In this document: positions 8,207 through 15,465 of the stretch, piece after piece
Numbering within the stretch: the first letter of the stretch is position 1
Layout of the letters: each line of letters opens with the position of its first letter
DNA from: a virus
Virus record (IMG/VR): IMGVR_UViG_3300031631_000687
Coordinates: 1 to 35,763 of that record
Length of the DNA: 35,763 nucleotides
Direction: 5' to 3' (one strand)
The notes under the pieces: model-generated
Told to the model about the DNA's origin: nothing
The model's database searches: none
The model's input: only the letters and a program-made list of their open reading frames with translations
Translations under genes and position numbers: made by a program

Positions 8207-8431
8207 CTACCCCTGGGGCTGCCCGAGTGCAGCCAGCATCTCGGGTGACAGGTCCTCGATGGCGAGCTCTTCGGCGGGCGGTCCTTCCTCGAGCGACCGA
8301 GCACCACCGTGCTCGTCCGGATCGATGCCCCGACTCCGGAGAGTCAGGTGCAGGTAGGACTGCAGGCGGTGCTCAGGCATCGCCATCAGCTCCTTCTCGC
8401 TCCATCCTGTCGCCATCGCTACCAGAAACAC
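8207..8431 (-). CDS. Possible frameshift extension of tail assembly chaperone (GT-like)
   Basis: An open frame of 74 codons counted from a GTG at 8431, though the frame stays open further upstream (I read no stop back to about 8540) inside the chaperone gene. It lies between chaperone and tape measure, where most tailed phages encode the T part of the G-GT pair. Its frame is +1 (equivalently -2) relative to the first ORF. Mu itself is reported to use a -2 shift for gp41. The sequence WSEKELMAMPEHRLQSYLHL looks helical and family-like. The slippery site was not identified. Independent initiation at 8431 or at the ATG of codon 6 cannot be excluded. Confidence 0.55.
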   Translation of the reverse strand: MFLVAMATGWSEKELMAMPEHRLQSYLHLTLRSRGIDPDEHGGARSLEEGPPAEELAIEDLSPEMLAALGQPQG

Positions 8432-8801
8432 CGCCGCCCTGGTCGCTTCCCTGGCCTCCTCGAAACGTGGTGGAGGCGAGGGACACCTCCTTGCACTGGG
8501 CGGACAGGAACAGGCAGTCGGTCTCGGCCAGCTCGAGCAGCAGCTCGGCGGTGACCTCGTCCTCTGGGATGTGGCCCAGCTGGCGAACGGTGGCCGCAGT
8601 TCGGCAAAGCACCGCCCAGGACTGCAGGTCCAGCAGCCCCTCGAGCTCGTTGGGCAGCTTCGTGGCCGTGGCCTCCATGCGGCAGCTCTCGAGCATGGTC
8701 AGTGGGTGGAGCATGACCTCGTTGTGCACGGTGCCGGACTCGTCCTGCACGCCACACGGCAGGTGCACGACGCGGCCGAGCTCGGCTGGAACCCGGGACA
8801 T
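8373..8801 (-). CDS. Tail assembly chaperone (Mu gp41-like)
   Basis: A 142-residue protein; start at 8801 overlaps the tube gene stop. Position between tail tube and tape measure, with an overlapping second frame at the 3' end, is the signature of gpG-type tail assembly chaperones, which coat the tape measure before tube polymerisation. The core (NEVMLHPLTMLESCRMEATA, LELAETDCLFLSAQ) is helical. The C-terminal 30 residues are Gly/Asp/Ser-rich and carry runs of G and GGC codons, plausibly the frameshift region. Sequence similarity alone is weak; the call rests mainly on context. Confidence 0.65.
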   Translation of the reverse strand: MSRVPAELGRVVHLPCGVQDESGTVHNEVMLHPLTMLESCRMEATATKLPNELEGLLDLQSWAVLCRTAATVRQLGHIPEDEVTAELLLELAETDCLFLSAQCKEVSLASTTFRGGQGSDQGGGVSGSDGDRMEREGADGDA

Positions 8802-9178
8802 CAATCCACCCCGATCTTCTTGAGCGCGCCACAGCTGATGCGACGGACAGCCGAGCCCTTCTCCTTGAAGCTGGTGCCGACGTCCTTGACGAACACGCCG
8901 GTGAACAGCGGGGCGTGGACTCCACCGCCGCGGGGCATCGAGCCGATGACCGCACCGGAGATGTTCTCCCACTGCAGATCGCCGGTCTTGGGGATGTAGA
9001 CCTCGAGGTCGAGGTCGTATTCCTTGGTGCCGTCGCTGGTGCCCGCGGGCTCGCCGGTGGGGCTCATGCCCACCACCAACTCCTTGTTGGTGCGCACCTT
9101 GTAGTCGTAGCTTTTCAGGTGGATGATGGGCAGGCCGTTGACGACCAGGATGATCTGAGAGACGTGGCTACCGGACAT
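8801..9178 (-). CDS. Tail tube protein (Mu gp40-like)
   Basis: A 125-residue protein following the sheath gene. It has the beta-sandwich pattern of Mu-type tube proteins: VNGLPIIHLKSYDYKVRT, then EYDLDLEVYIP and a C-terminal FVKDVGTSFKEKGSAVRR. Hexamers of this protein form the inner tube through which DNA passes, inside the contractile sheath. The pair sheath-tube followed by chaperone and tape measure is the standard myovirus order. Spacing to the sheath gene is 13 nt, and the upstream purine-rich stretch can act as ribosome binding site. Confidence 0.82.
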   Translation of the reverse strand: MSGSHVSQIILVVNGLPIIHLKSYDYKVRTNKELVVGMSPTGEPAGTSDGTKEYDLDLEVYIPKTGDLQWENISGAVIGSMPRGGGVHAPLFTGVFVKDVGTSFKEKGSAVRRISCGALKKIGVD

Positions 9179-9191
9179 GGTGGTACTCCTG

Positions 9192-10634
9192 TCAGCCGAG
9201 GATCAGCTGGATCTCACCGGCGAAGACGTGCAAGCCGTCCACGATGTCGGCGGGGATGGTGGCGTTGAGGCGGGTGGCGACGCTGGGGTCCCGCTCGACC
9301 ACCAGGCGGTCGAGGTGGTCTTCGACGCGCTCGAGGTAGCCGAGCTCGTCCTGCAGCTGCATCAGCACGCCCATCAGCAGGGTGCGGGCCATGCTGGGGT
9401 CGGTGGTGCCGGCGGTGGTGGCCGAATCGGCCAGCTTGGCTTGGGCGAGCTCGACCTGCATCTTGTAGCGGCAGGCGTACTGCACGTAGAACAACACCCG
9501 CATCGTCTGCAGATCGAGCAGGGTGTCGTCGTCGCTGCCGAAGGCGTCAGCGACGTAGGTGGAGATCAGGCGAACGATCTGGGCCTCGCCACCCGGACCC
9601 ACCTCGATGGGCATCAGGCCGTTGGCCAGGGCCGTCTCCTGTTCGGTCCGAGACAGCCGGTCCGCAGGGTCGTCTGGCGGCAAGGCGTCCAGCACCACAC
9701 CGTTGAGGGGCTTGGCGCGGTCGGCTTCGTAGCCGAGTTCGGCGGCAACCTGGGCAGCCAGCAGGCTGGGGTGGGTGCGAGAGCCGCGGAAGTAGGGCAT
9801 GGCCAGCATGCCGCTGTTGCGGGCGGCCGACAGGGTGGTGCCCGTCGACAGGGTCCCAGCGAAGCCAGCGACGCCCACGGCCGGGCGCATCTCCATGGGG
9901 CCCTTGAGCAAGTCGAGCTGGTCGTCCAAGGCGTCGAGGCTCGTGGCGTCGTTGTACTCCACCACGTAGATGTCGAAGTCCGCGGGGAACGCGACATCCA
10001 AGGCATCCTGGATATCGGCGTCACCCGAGCCGCCGGTGGGCTGGGTGGGGGTGATGGTCAGGCCGGTCCCCGTGAACTCCCAAGCCAGCAGCCAGCCGTT
10101 GCCGCCGGTACCCTTGGCCTTGGCCGTCAGGTTGCAGGCCGGCGAGACCACTGCGGTGGAGAACGGCATGTTGGCGTCGGCGTCAAGGGCCGCGGAGATT
10201 GCGGCCGCGATGTCGGCCACCAGGTCGTCGGCGGTGATGGCCACGCGCACCGTGCGGTTGCCGACGTACAGGGTGAGCGTGCCTGCGGTGAGGCTCGAGA
10301 TGGCCGTCGAGAGGCTGGCAGAAGCGGCCGCGGCGGCGCCGTCTTCGTCCTGGGGGCAGCACCAGACCTCGGAGAGGTAGGGCGACTGGTCCAGCAGGGC
10401 CTCGACCACCAGGGCCAGGGGCGAGCCGGAGCCGAAGAGCAGCTGGGCCTGGCCGGCCGAGAAGACCTGCACCAGCACCTCGGCTGTGGCGGTGGCCGTG
10501 GCCAGCTGGGTGCCGATGAGCAGCAGCTTGTCCGCGCTGACAGGCAGGCCCAGCCGGGCGGCCGCGGTGCTGATGGCGATGTAGGTGCCAGGCTTGCGGG
10601 TGGACAGCGGCACGGTGGGGATGGAAATGCTCAC
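9192..10634 (-). CDS. Contractile tail sheath protein (Mu gp39-like)
   Basis: A 480-residue protein starting at a GTG that overlaps the preceding stop (GTGA). The N-terminus (MSISIPTVPLSTRKPGTYIA) and the following LPVSADKLLLIGTQL, SGSPLALVVEALL and YLSEVWCCP stretches match Mu-type sheath proteins. The C-terminal domain includes RVLFYVQYACRYKMQVELA and ATRLNATIPADIVDGLHVFA, the conserved part that holds neighbouring subunits together. Length is close to the Mu protein. Its presence defines the phage as contractile-tailed. No odd features except a low-complexity Ala-rich run near residues 98-110. Confidence 0.92.
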   Translation of the reverse strand: MSISIPTVPLSTRKPGTYIAISTAAARLGLPVSADKLLLIGTQLATATATAEVLVQVFSAGQAQLLFGSGSPLALVVEALLDQSPYLSEVWCCPQDEDGAAAAASASLSTAISSLTAGTLTLYVGNRTVRVAITADDLVADIAAAISAALDADANMPFSTAVVSPACNLTAKAKGTGGNGWLLAWEFTGTGLTITPTQPTGGSGDADIQDALDVAFPADFDIYVVEYNDATSLDALDDQLDLLKGPMEMRPAVGVAGFAGTLSTGTTLSAARNSGMLAMPYFRGSRTHPSLLAAQVAAELGYEADRAKPLNGVVLDALPPDDPADRLSRTEQETALANGLMPIEVGPGGEAQIVRLISTYVADAFGSDDDTLLDLQTMRVLFYVQYACRYKMQVELAQAKLADSATTAGTTDPSMARTLLMGVLMQLQDELGYLERVEDHLDRLVVERDPSVATRLNATIPADIVDGLHVFAGEIQLILG

Positions 10635-10834
10635 TTCTCACCTCCGGCCTTCTTGGCCTTGGGCTTCACCACCACCAGGTCGCCGTCGCGGATCTGGCGC
10701 CGGTAGTAGGGGGAGCTGGTCACGGTGACCGGCTGCTCGTGGGTGATGTACCGGCGGGGGGCGCCCTCCATCGGCACGCGGACGTCAGCGCTGGCGGCGG
10801 TGACGGTGACCTTTCGGCGGTCAGATCGTGACAT
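10631..10834 (-). CDS. DUF2635 family protein (Mu gp38-like)
   Basis: A 67-residue protein; start at 10834 (MSRSDRRKVTV) overlaps the gp37 homologue and the stop overlaps the sheath start. DUF2635 proteins are short, beta-rich and sit just before the sheath gene in Mu-like phages. The typical pattern is visible: an early basic segment, VRVPMEGAPRRYI, then SPYYRRQIRDGDLVVV and a Lys-rich end. Function is unknown even in Mu; a structural or assembly role at the tail is assumed from position. The longer open frame upstream is a shadow of gp37. Confidence 0.75.
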   Translation of the reverse strand: MSRSDRRKVTVTAASADVRVPMEGAPRRYITHEQPVTVTSSPYYRRQIRDGDLVVVKPKAKKAGGEK

Positions 10835-11408
10835 CGATCGTCTCCTCGGCCACGGTGCTGAACGCGCCGTCGCCGTCGGGGGTTTCGTAGGTGGCCTCGA
10901 CGGTCTCGAGGGCATCGTCGGGCGCAGCCTCACGGAGCTCGGCGGTGGTGGAGAACCCGATGATCTGGGCGGACAGGGTGCGGTTGGGGATCGCGCCGGA
11001 CTGCAGGAGCTCCCAGCCCTGGGGCTGCAGCTCCGACAGCCCGTCGAGCCCCAGGTCCTCGAGGGTCAGCACGCGCAGCGCGTCCTGCACCATCTGGTAG
11101 GTGCCGATCTCGGAGGCCGAGCTCGGCGCGCGCTGGTACTTGTCGCCCCGCAGGTTGGTCGATCGGACCATGACGCCCAGCTCGATCTGCACTTCGTGCT
11201 GCAGGTGCCCCATGGGCTCGAACTCGCCGCCGTTGACGATGACCAGGAAGGCCGGGTCCAGGAAGCTGCGCTCTTCGAGCGCCTGCTCGAGGGTGCCCTG
11301 GAAGCTGCGGACGTCCCGGGCGTAGGCGGCCACGATGGGGTCTGCGGCCAGCGCGGCCACTACGGCATCTTCGATGGCCTCGAGGGTGGGGTACAGCGCG
11401 CGGGCCAT
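10821..11408 (-). CDS. Mu gp37-like tail terminator/completion protein (DUF1834)
   Basis: A 195-residue protein between the virion morphogenesis gene and the DUF2635 gene, as in Mu. Recognisable features of the gp37 family are the helical start (LYPTLEAIEDAVVAALAADP), RDVRSFQGTLEQAL, PAFLVIVNGGEFE, and the beta strand QIELGVMVRSTNLRG. The family is thought to terminate or complete the tail at the head-proximal end. The C-terminal 40 residues are acidic (DALETVEATYETPDGDG). Overlaps with both neighbours indicate coupled translation. Confidence 0.78.
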   Translation of the reverse strand: MARALYPTLEAIEDAVVAALAADPIVAAYARDVRSFQGTLEQALEERSFLDPAFLVIVNGGEFEPMGHLQHEVQIELGVMVRSTNLRGDKYQRAPSSASEIGTYQMVQDALRVLTLEDLGLDGLSELQPQGWELLQSGAIPNRTLSAQIIGFSTTAELREAAPDDALETVEATYETPDGDGAFSTVAEETIDVTI

Positions 11409-12013
11409 CAGAGAAGCTCTCCGGTGGTGGCGTACTCGACCAGGCGGCGGGACAGGTAGACCATGTCCTCGTCAACAGCGACGATGAAGGGGCGCGCGGG
11501 CTGGGTCACCTTGCGACGCAGCACGAAGCGGGGCACCACCTCACCACGGCGGTCGGTGGTGGCCAGGATGCCCACGGTGTCGGCCTTGCCCTTGACCGAC
11601 TTCATGAAGAACAGGCGGTCACCCCAGCGGCGGGGGCGACGCATGGAGCGCGCCACGCCTGGCAGGGGGATGGCCAGGGCTTTGGCCTTCTTGGGTTTCA
11701 GCTCGCCACCGAAGTGGCGTTGGGCGGCGTAGCGCAGGTTGGTACCGACACGCAGCCGGTCGCCGCTCACTTCGTGTTTCACCGACTGGATCAGCCGGGT
11801 GGATTCCTGCTGCTGCCGCCGAGACGACCAGGGGCCGCGCTTCCAGCGCTTGGGCCGGCCTTCCTGGCGGAAGGTCTCGGGGATGGAGCTGTTCTCCATG
11901 TGCTCGCCGAAGTCCTCGAGGACCGGGCGGACGTTCTCGATACGCTTGGCGAGCTCGTCCACCTGGTGGACGACCACATCACCGTTGCCACGCATCTCGA
12001 ACCGTAGGGACAT
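11408..12013 (-). CDS. Phage virion morphogenesis protein (Mu gpG / gpS-like)
   Basis: A 201-residue protein similar to the virion-morphogenesis family (tail completion, P2 gpS/Mu G). Visible family elements are IENVRPVLEDFGEHMENSSI near residue 30, FRQEGRPKRW followed by a Gln/Arg-rich helix, STRLIQSVKHEVSGDRLRVG, LRYAAQRHFGGE, and the C-terminal PARPFIVAVDEDMVYL. The protein is very basic in the middle. The family acts at the head-tail junction. In Mu this gene lies with the head genes; here it lies between the gp36 and gp37 homologues, a common order in Mu-like prophages. Confidence 0.85.
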   Translation of the reverse strand: MSLRFEMRGNGDVVVHQVDELAKRIENVRPVLEDFGEHMENSSIPETFRQEGRPKRWKRGPWSSRRQQQESTRLIQSVKHEVSGDRLRVGTNLRYAAQRHFGGELKPKKAKALAIPLPGVARSMRRPRRWGDRLFFMKSVKGKADTVGILATTDRRGEVVPRFVLRRKVTQPARPFIVAVDEDMVYLSRRLVEYATTGELL

Positions 12014-12447
12014 TAGAAGTCCTCCAGGTTCGCGCGGCCGAAGACCGGCTCGGTGCTGGTGCTCTGGATCACCCGCTCGGGGTTCTCCGTGGGCTCGGGC
12101 TGGGGACCGAGGGTGACGGTGCCGTCAGCCAGCCGATCGAGCAACTTCACCACTCGATCGTAGTCTTTCTGCAGGTCCTCGCCGATGGTGCCGGGGCGGC
12201 GACGGTGCAGACGGTAGACCGTCAGCCGTGCCGCCAGGCTCTTCACCAGGGGCGGGGCCGACGGGAGGGGAAGCGCGTAGCGGACACCCAGGTAGCCATC
12301 GACCTCGGCCTCGGCCGCCGCGATGACGGCGTCGAGAACATCGGTGTCGACCTCGTCACTGCCGGGCGTGTCCTGGGTCAGCTGCACCAGGTGCTGCTGC
12401 TCCACGAACCCGGGGGTGATGTCGGACTGGCTGACGTAGGTGCCCAC
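12013..12447 (-). CDS. Mu gp36-like head completion/adaptor protein (DUF1320)
   Basis: A 144-residue protein starting at GTG (12447) with GGGAGG 5 nt upstream. The DUF1320 pattern is clear: YVSQSDI at the start, DVLDAVIAAAEAEVDGYLGV, RYALPLPSAPPLVKSLAARL, YRLHRRRPG and a second helix. These are head-tail connector proteins, similar to gp6-type adaptors, that sit on the portal. The Asp/Glu-rich segment and the helix-rich fold agree. Located two genes after the major head protein on the transcript, as in Mu. Confidence 0.85.
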   Translation of the reverse strand: MGTYVSQSDITPGFVEQQHLVQLTQDTPGSDEVDTDVLDAVIAAAEAEVDGYLGVRYALPLPSAPPLVKSLAARLTVYRLHRRRPGTIGEDLQKDYDRVVKLLDRLADGTVTLGPQPEPTENPERVIQSTSTEPVFGRANLEDF

Positions 12448-12472
12448 GTGGGCCTCCCTGGACGACTGCCCA

Positions 12473-12487
12473 GGGCGCTACGCGCCC
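12473..12487 (-). other. Hairpin between head gene and gp36 gene
   Basis: A perfect 6-bp GGGCGC/GCGCCC stem with a 3-nt loop lies in the 56-bp gap after the major head gene stop. No U-run follows on the minus strand, so it is not a clear intrinsic terminator. It may partially attenuate or protect the 3' end of the head mRNA, which needs more copies than downstream genes. Confidence 0.45.
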
Positions 12488-12503
12488 CGGGCGGGTGAGT
12501 GGA

Positions 12504-13406
12504 CTACGGGCCGGTCGAGCCCACGATGAGCTGGTACAGGCCGAAGCCCATCTCCCAGCGGCCATCGGCGCCGTGCACCACCTCGTTGTCGAAGAACACG
12601 TTGTCGTCGCTGGTGCTGGCGCGGGCCACCACAGCGGGCTTGCGGCGCATCTGCAGGATGAAGGGCTTCACCGGGGCACCCTTCACGCACAGGAACCAGC
12701 TGCTGTCGGTGATGCGGCTGAACACCTCGAGCTCGGCGCGCTGGAAGTCGGTGTTGGTCGCACCGCCCGCGCCCTGCTGGGCCAGCAGGAGGGTGCGCGC
12801 AGTGGACTCGAGGGCAGGACCCACCACCAGCACCAGCTTGCCGCCCATGCCGAAGACGTCGATGGGGTTGCCTTCGTAGTCCTTCATCTGGCGCAGCTTC
12901 TTGACGGCCGTGTTGAAGGTTGCGGAGGCCAGGGCGCCGGTCACCAGGTTGGACAGGGTGCTACCACCTGCCAGGGGGTGGTCGGCGGCGATGAAGGCCT
13001 TGCCGTCGTAGCAGGGGGCGGTGGCGTCGAAGGCGTTGGCGAACAGCTCGCTCAGCAGCACATCGGGGTGCAGGGCCATCTGCATGCCCATGGCTTCGAA
13101 CTGGGGGTTGAGCAGGCCCAGGCGGTCGTCTTCGTACAGCTCGCGCTTCACGCCGACGGTGAGCTCCCAGGTCTTGTTGGTCAGCGTGAAGTCCCAGACC
13201 TTCATGGCCTTGACCTGACGCTCGCCGATCCACTCGCGGACCTGGGGCAGGCCCAGGATCAGGTCGTAGGTCTCGGCATGGCCAGCGCTGGGCACTTCGG
13301 CGACCAGCTGGGGGTACAGAGGCGCGGCGGCCTCGAACCCCTTCTTGTACAACGCGCGGTAGCCGGTGGCTGCGGCGAGGATTGCGGCTCCATTGAGGAT
13401 CATCAT
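12504..13406 (-). CDS. Major head (capsid) protein, Mu gpT-like
   Basis: A 300-residue protein, near the size of Mu gpT (about 305). The gpT pattern is visible: an N-terminal GYRALYKKGFEAAAPLYPQL, VREWIGERQVKAMKVWDFTL, ELTVGVKRELYEDDRLGLLN, PLAGGSTLSNLVTGALA, and the C-terminal ISDSSWFL-type strand (here ITDSSWFLCVKGAPVKPFIL). It forms the HK97-fold shell. The start has GGAG upstream, and two adjacent ATG codons. A strong hairpin lies just before the gene. Among the neighbours are protease/scaffold and decoration genes, the usual head cluster. Confidence 0.93.
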   Translation of the reverse strand: MMILNGAAILAAATGYRALYKKGFEAAAPLYPQLVAEVPSAGHAETYDLILGLPQVREWIGERQVKAMKVWDFTLTNKTWELTVGVKRELYEDDRLGLLNPQFEAMGMQMALHPDVLLSELFANAFDATAPCYDGKAFIAADHPLAGGSTLSNLVTGALASATFNTAVKKLRQMKDYEGNPIDVFGMGGKLVLVVGPALESTARTLLLAQQGAGGATNTDFQRAELEVFSRITDSSWFLCVKGAPVKPFILQMRRKPAVVARASTSDDNVFFDNEVVHGADGRWEMGFGLYQLIVGSTGP

Positions 13407-13417
13407 GTCTCCAGGGT

Positions 13418-13437
13418 GGCCGGGCTTCCGCCCGGCC
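13418..13437 (-). other. Strong hairpin upstream of major head gene
   Basis: A perfect 8-bp inverted repeat (GGCCGGGC, loop TTCC, GCCCGGCC) lies in the 51-bp gap between the decoration protein stop and the major head start. On the minus-strand transcript it would precede the head ribosome binding site (GGAG) by about 12 nt. It may stabilise a processed head mRNA or act as a partial terminator; no U-run is present. Confidence 0.5.
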
Positions 13438-13457
13438 GGACAGGGGGTTGCGTAGGG

Positions 13458-14744
13458 CTACGCGGAGGGGCTCAGCTCGGTGGGCCAGCCTTCGATGATG
13501 GTGCCCTGGCCGGCGAGGCCCGCGGCGCCGTCGAAGTCGCAGCTGTTGCCGGCGACGTAGCAGCCGATCACGGACACGCCGTCAGCAGGTCCAGGAAGGC
13601 GGCTGATGGCGTCGGCCTCGCTGACATCGCTGGTAGCGGCAGCGACGGTAAAGGAAGCGCCGGCAGCGTTCAGGTGCAGCCAGTAGGCACGCCATTCGCC
13701 CGCGCCGGTGTCCACTTCGCCGGTGAGGTCGAACAGATCGTCGGTGGCGGCCTTGTTGCACATGCGGCCGTCGGCCGTGTAGTTCGTGCCGACGGTGGTC
13801 TTGAGCTTGCCGTCCGTGGTGCCGTCGTCGATGCCCGAGAAGCTCTTGGTCTCGTTCTGCGCCCTGCTCATCAGGGAGGCGACGTCCGCGCTGTTGGCGT
13901 CGGCGTTGGCATCCACCTCGTTGATGGCGGGCTGCAGGCCCGTCTGGTCCGTGGTGGTGAGGTTCGCCAGCACGGTGACCCCGACCTGCGCCTCGAGGGC
14001 GGCAGCGTCGGCCAGCGCCTGGGTGGCGTCGGCCTGGGCCGTGTCGGCGTTGGCGTCCACCTCGTTGATGGCGGGCTGCAGGCCCGTCTGGTCCGTGGTG
14101 GTGAGGTTCGCCAGCACGGTGACCCCGACCTGCGCCTCGAGGGCGGCAGCGTCGGCCAGTGCCTGGGTGGCGTCGGCCTGGGCCGTGTCGGCGTTGGCGT
14201 CCACCTCGTTGATGGCGGGCTGCAGGCCCGTCTGGTCCGTGGTGGTGAGGTTCGCCAGCACGGTGACCCCGACCTGCGCCTCGAGGGCATCGGCGGCAGC
14301 CTGGGCGGTGGAGGCGTCAGCGACGCCGTCAGCACCTGCCTGGCCGGCCGGATCGATGTCCACCCAGCAGGTACCCGCGGTCACCACCTCGGCGATGGTG
14401 CCCACGTAGACGTTGGTGACCGACTTGGTGACGGTCTGGTTGTCGGAGAGGTACACCCGCTCGCCCACATCCGCGGCGGTCAGGCCCGCGCTGGCGACCA
14501 GGAACTGGCCCTCGACCCAGACGTCGGCGTTCAGGGCGGCGTCGGCGCCGCCGGTGTTGTCCACGGCTTCTTGGGAGACGCCGGCGAACTTGAGGCCGGC
14601 GGTGTCGGCACCATCGGCCAAGTAGCCGTCAGCGTCGTAGCAGGTGAGGCAGCCGGCGAAGATGACGGCGGCGGCGGCGAGACCGATGCCCAGGTAGGAA
14701 CCGGAGCGGCGGGCGGTGGAACGGTCGGTGGTGGCGGCGGCCAT
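13458..14744 (-). CDS. Capsid decoration protein fused to repeat-containing fibre domain
   Basis: A 428-residue protein between the protease/scaffold gene and the major head gene, the usual place of the small decoration (capsid cement, DUF2190-like) protein. Residues about 15-135 match such a domain in style: a hydrophobic start, VEGQFLVASAGLTAADVGER and VYLSDNQTVTKS, TAGTCWVDIDP. Residues about 150-295 carry 2.7 copies of a 48-residue repeat with LTTTDQTGLQPAINEVDANA and heptad-like Ala/Asp/Gln. The LTTTxxTxLxxAINEV pattern is common in trimeric fibre shafts. Residues about 300-428 form a beta-rich cap. It is probably a head fibre or ornamented decoration protein. A hydrophobic stretch near residues 20-33, followed by Cys, could also suggest a lipobox, which I consider unlikely. 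Confidence 0.7.
   Translation of the reverse strand: MAAATTDRSTARRSGSYLGIGLAAAAVIFAGCLTCYDADGYLADGADTAGLKFAGVSQEAVDNTGGADAALNADVWVEGQFLVASAGLTAADVGERVYLSDNQTVTKSVTNVYVGTIAEVVTAGTCWVDIDPAGQAGADGVADASTAQAAADALEAQVGVTVLANLTTTDQTGLQPAINEVDANADTAQADATQALADAAALEAQVGVTVLANLTTTDQTGLQPAINEVDANADTAQADATQALADAAALEAQVGVTVLANLTTTDQTGLQPAINEVDANADANSADVASLMSRAQNETKSFSGIDDGTTDGKLKTTVGTNYTADGRMCNKAATDDLFDLTGEVDTGAGEWRAYWLHLNAAGASFTVAAATSDVSEADAISRLPGPADGVSVIGCYVAGNSCDFDGAAGLAGQGTIIEGWPTELSPSA
13899..14288. repeat. 2.7 copies of a 144-bp in-frame tandem repeat
   Basis: Copies run 13899-14042, 14043-14186 and 14187-14288 (partial). The first two differ at only two positions, and the third matches over its whole length. 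Each full unit encodes 48 residues, so gain or loss of units keeps the reading frame. Near identity at the DNA level suggests recent duplication or ongoing homogenisation and predicts copy-number variation of the fibre shaft. Confidence 0.95.
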
Positions 14745-14745
14745 G

Positions 14746-15465
14746 TCAGGCCTCCTTCTTGGAAGCGAGGAACTCCTCGGCGGTCAGGCCCATCTGCGTA
14801 CAGGCGGCCTGCTCCACGTCGGAGAGGGTGGTGGAAGCGGGTTTGGGCGGCTGGCGGCCGCCGAGGCCGGAGGAACGGACGGGCACGCCCGGGGCGGTGC
14901 TCATCCAGGCGAGGAAGCCAGCGCGGTCGCGCTTGATGTGGGACTTGGCCCAGCCCTCGAGGGGCGGGGTGAGCTTGCCTTCGAGGCGGGCACGCTCGAG
15001 CAGCTGGTCGTCGTTGAGCTGCTCGACCTCACCGCCCAGCTTCGACAGCGCGGCGGTGTGCTCGGCCACCGGCACGTAGCCGGAGTGCGAAAGCTCGGCT
15101 TCGAGCTTGGTCGTGGCGTCGTCGGCCAGCTCGGAGGCGTCGAGCTCGAGCTTGCTGCAGACCACAGCGCCCAGCTTGGCCTCGGCGGCCACGCGGGTGG
15201 CGGCCGCCTGGATGTCCTCGAGGCTGGCGTCGGCAGCCAGGCCCAAGGCCGAACAGGCAGCGGTGAGGCGGGCGTGGCCCGTCGAAGCTGCCGTGGTGAT
15301 GTCCTCGAGCTTGGCCGAAGACTCCACACCGAGGGCCGAGCAGGCCGCATCATGGCGGCCCTGCTGGTCGCCGATGGCGCCTTCGACCTGCTCCTTGGTG
15401 GCGTCTTCGGGTTTGACGCCGCCCAGGCCGAGGGCGGCCAGGCAGAGGATGAGGAGGGGATTCAT
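14746..15465 (-). CDS. Nested scaffold protein (Mu gpZ-like) from internal start
   Basis: An in-frame ATG at 15465 is preceded by CAGGAG at the right distance (6 nt), which is a better ribosome binding site than most in this operon. It would give a 239-residue protein identical to the C-terminal part of the protease. Mu (I/Z) and lambda (C/Nu3) both make scaffold in this way. The product begins MNPLLILCLAALGLGG, then an acidic helical region. The start resembles the usual ALGLPEDAT motif of Mu-type scaffolds. Cys residues recur in the ACSALG repeats. Confidence 0.7.
   Translation of the reverse strand: MNPLLILCLAALGLGGVKPEDATKEQVEGAIGDQQGRHDAACSALGVESSAKLEDITTAASTGHARLTAACSALGLAADASLEDIQAAATRVAAEAKLGAVVCSKLELDASELADDATTKLEAELSHSGYVPVAEHTAALSKLGGEVEQLNDDQLLERARLEGKLTPPLEGWAKSHIKRDRAGFLAWMSTAPGVPVRSSGLGGRQPPKPASTTLSDVEQAACTQMGLTAEEFLASKKEA

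Noticed and set aside
12473-12487. Intrinsic terminator after the major head gene
   Set aside because: The stem is perfect but no U-run follows and the operon clearly continues; kept only as a hairpin.
13899-14288. Tandem repeat as CRISPR array or satellite
   Set aside because: Units are 144 bp, contiguous without spacers and in frame within a protein gene.
13458-14744. Lipoprotein signal in the decoration protein (hydrophobic stretch followed by Cys)
   Set aside because: The position among head genes and the decoration-type domain make export unlikely; the basic N-terminus is also long.
12495-14936. 813-codon open frame on the plus strand with repeats
   Set aside because: Antisense of the head and decoration genes; its repeats merely mirror the 144-bp units.
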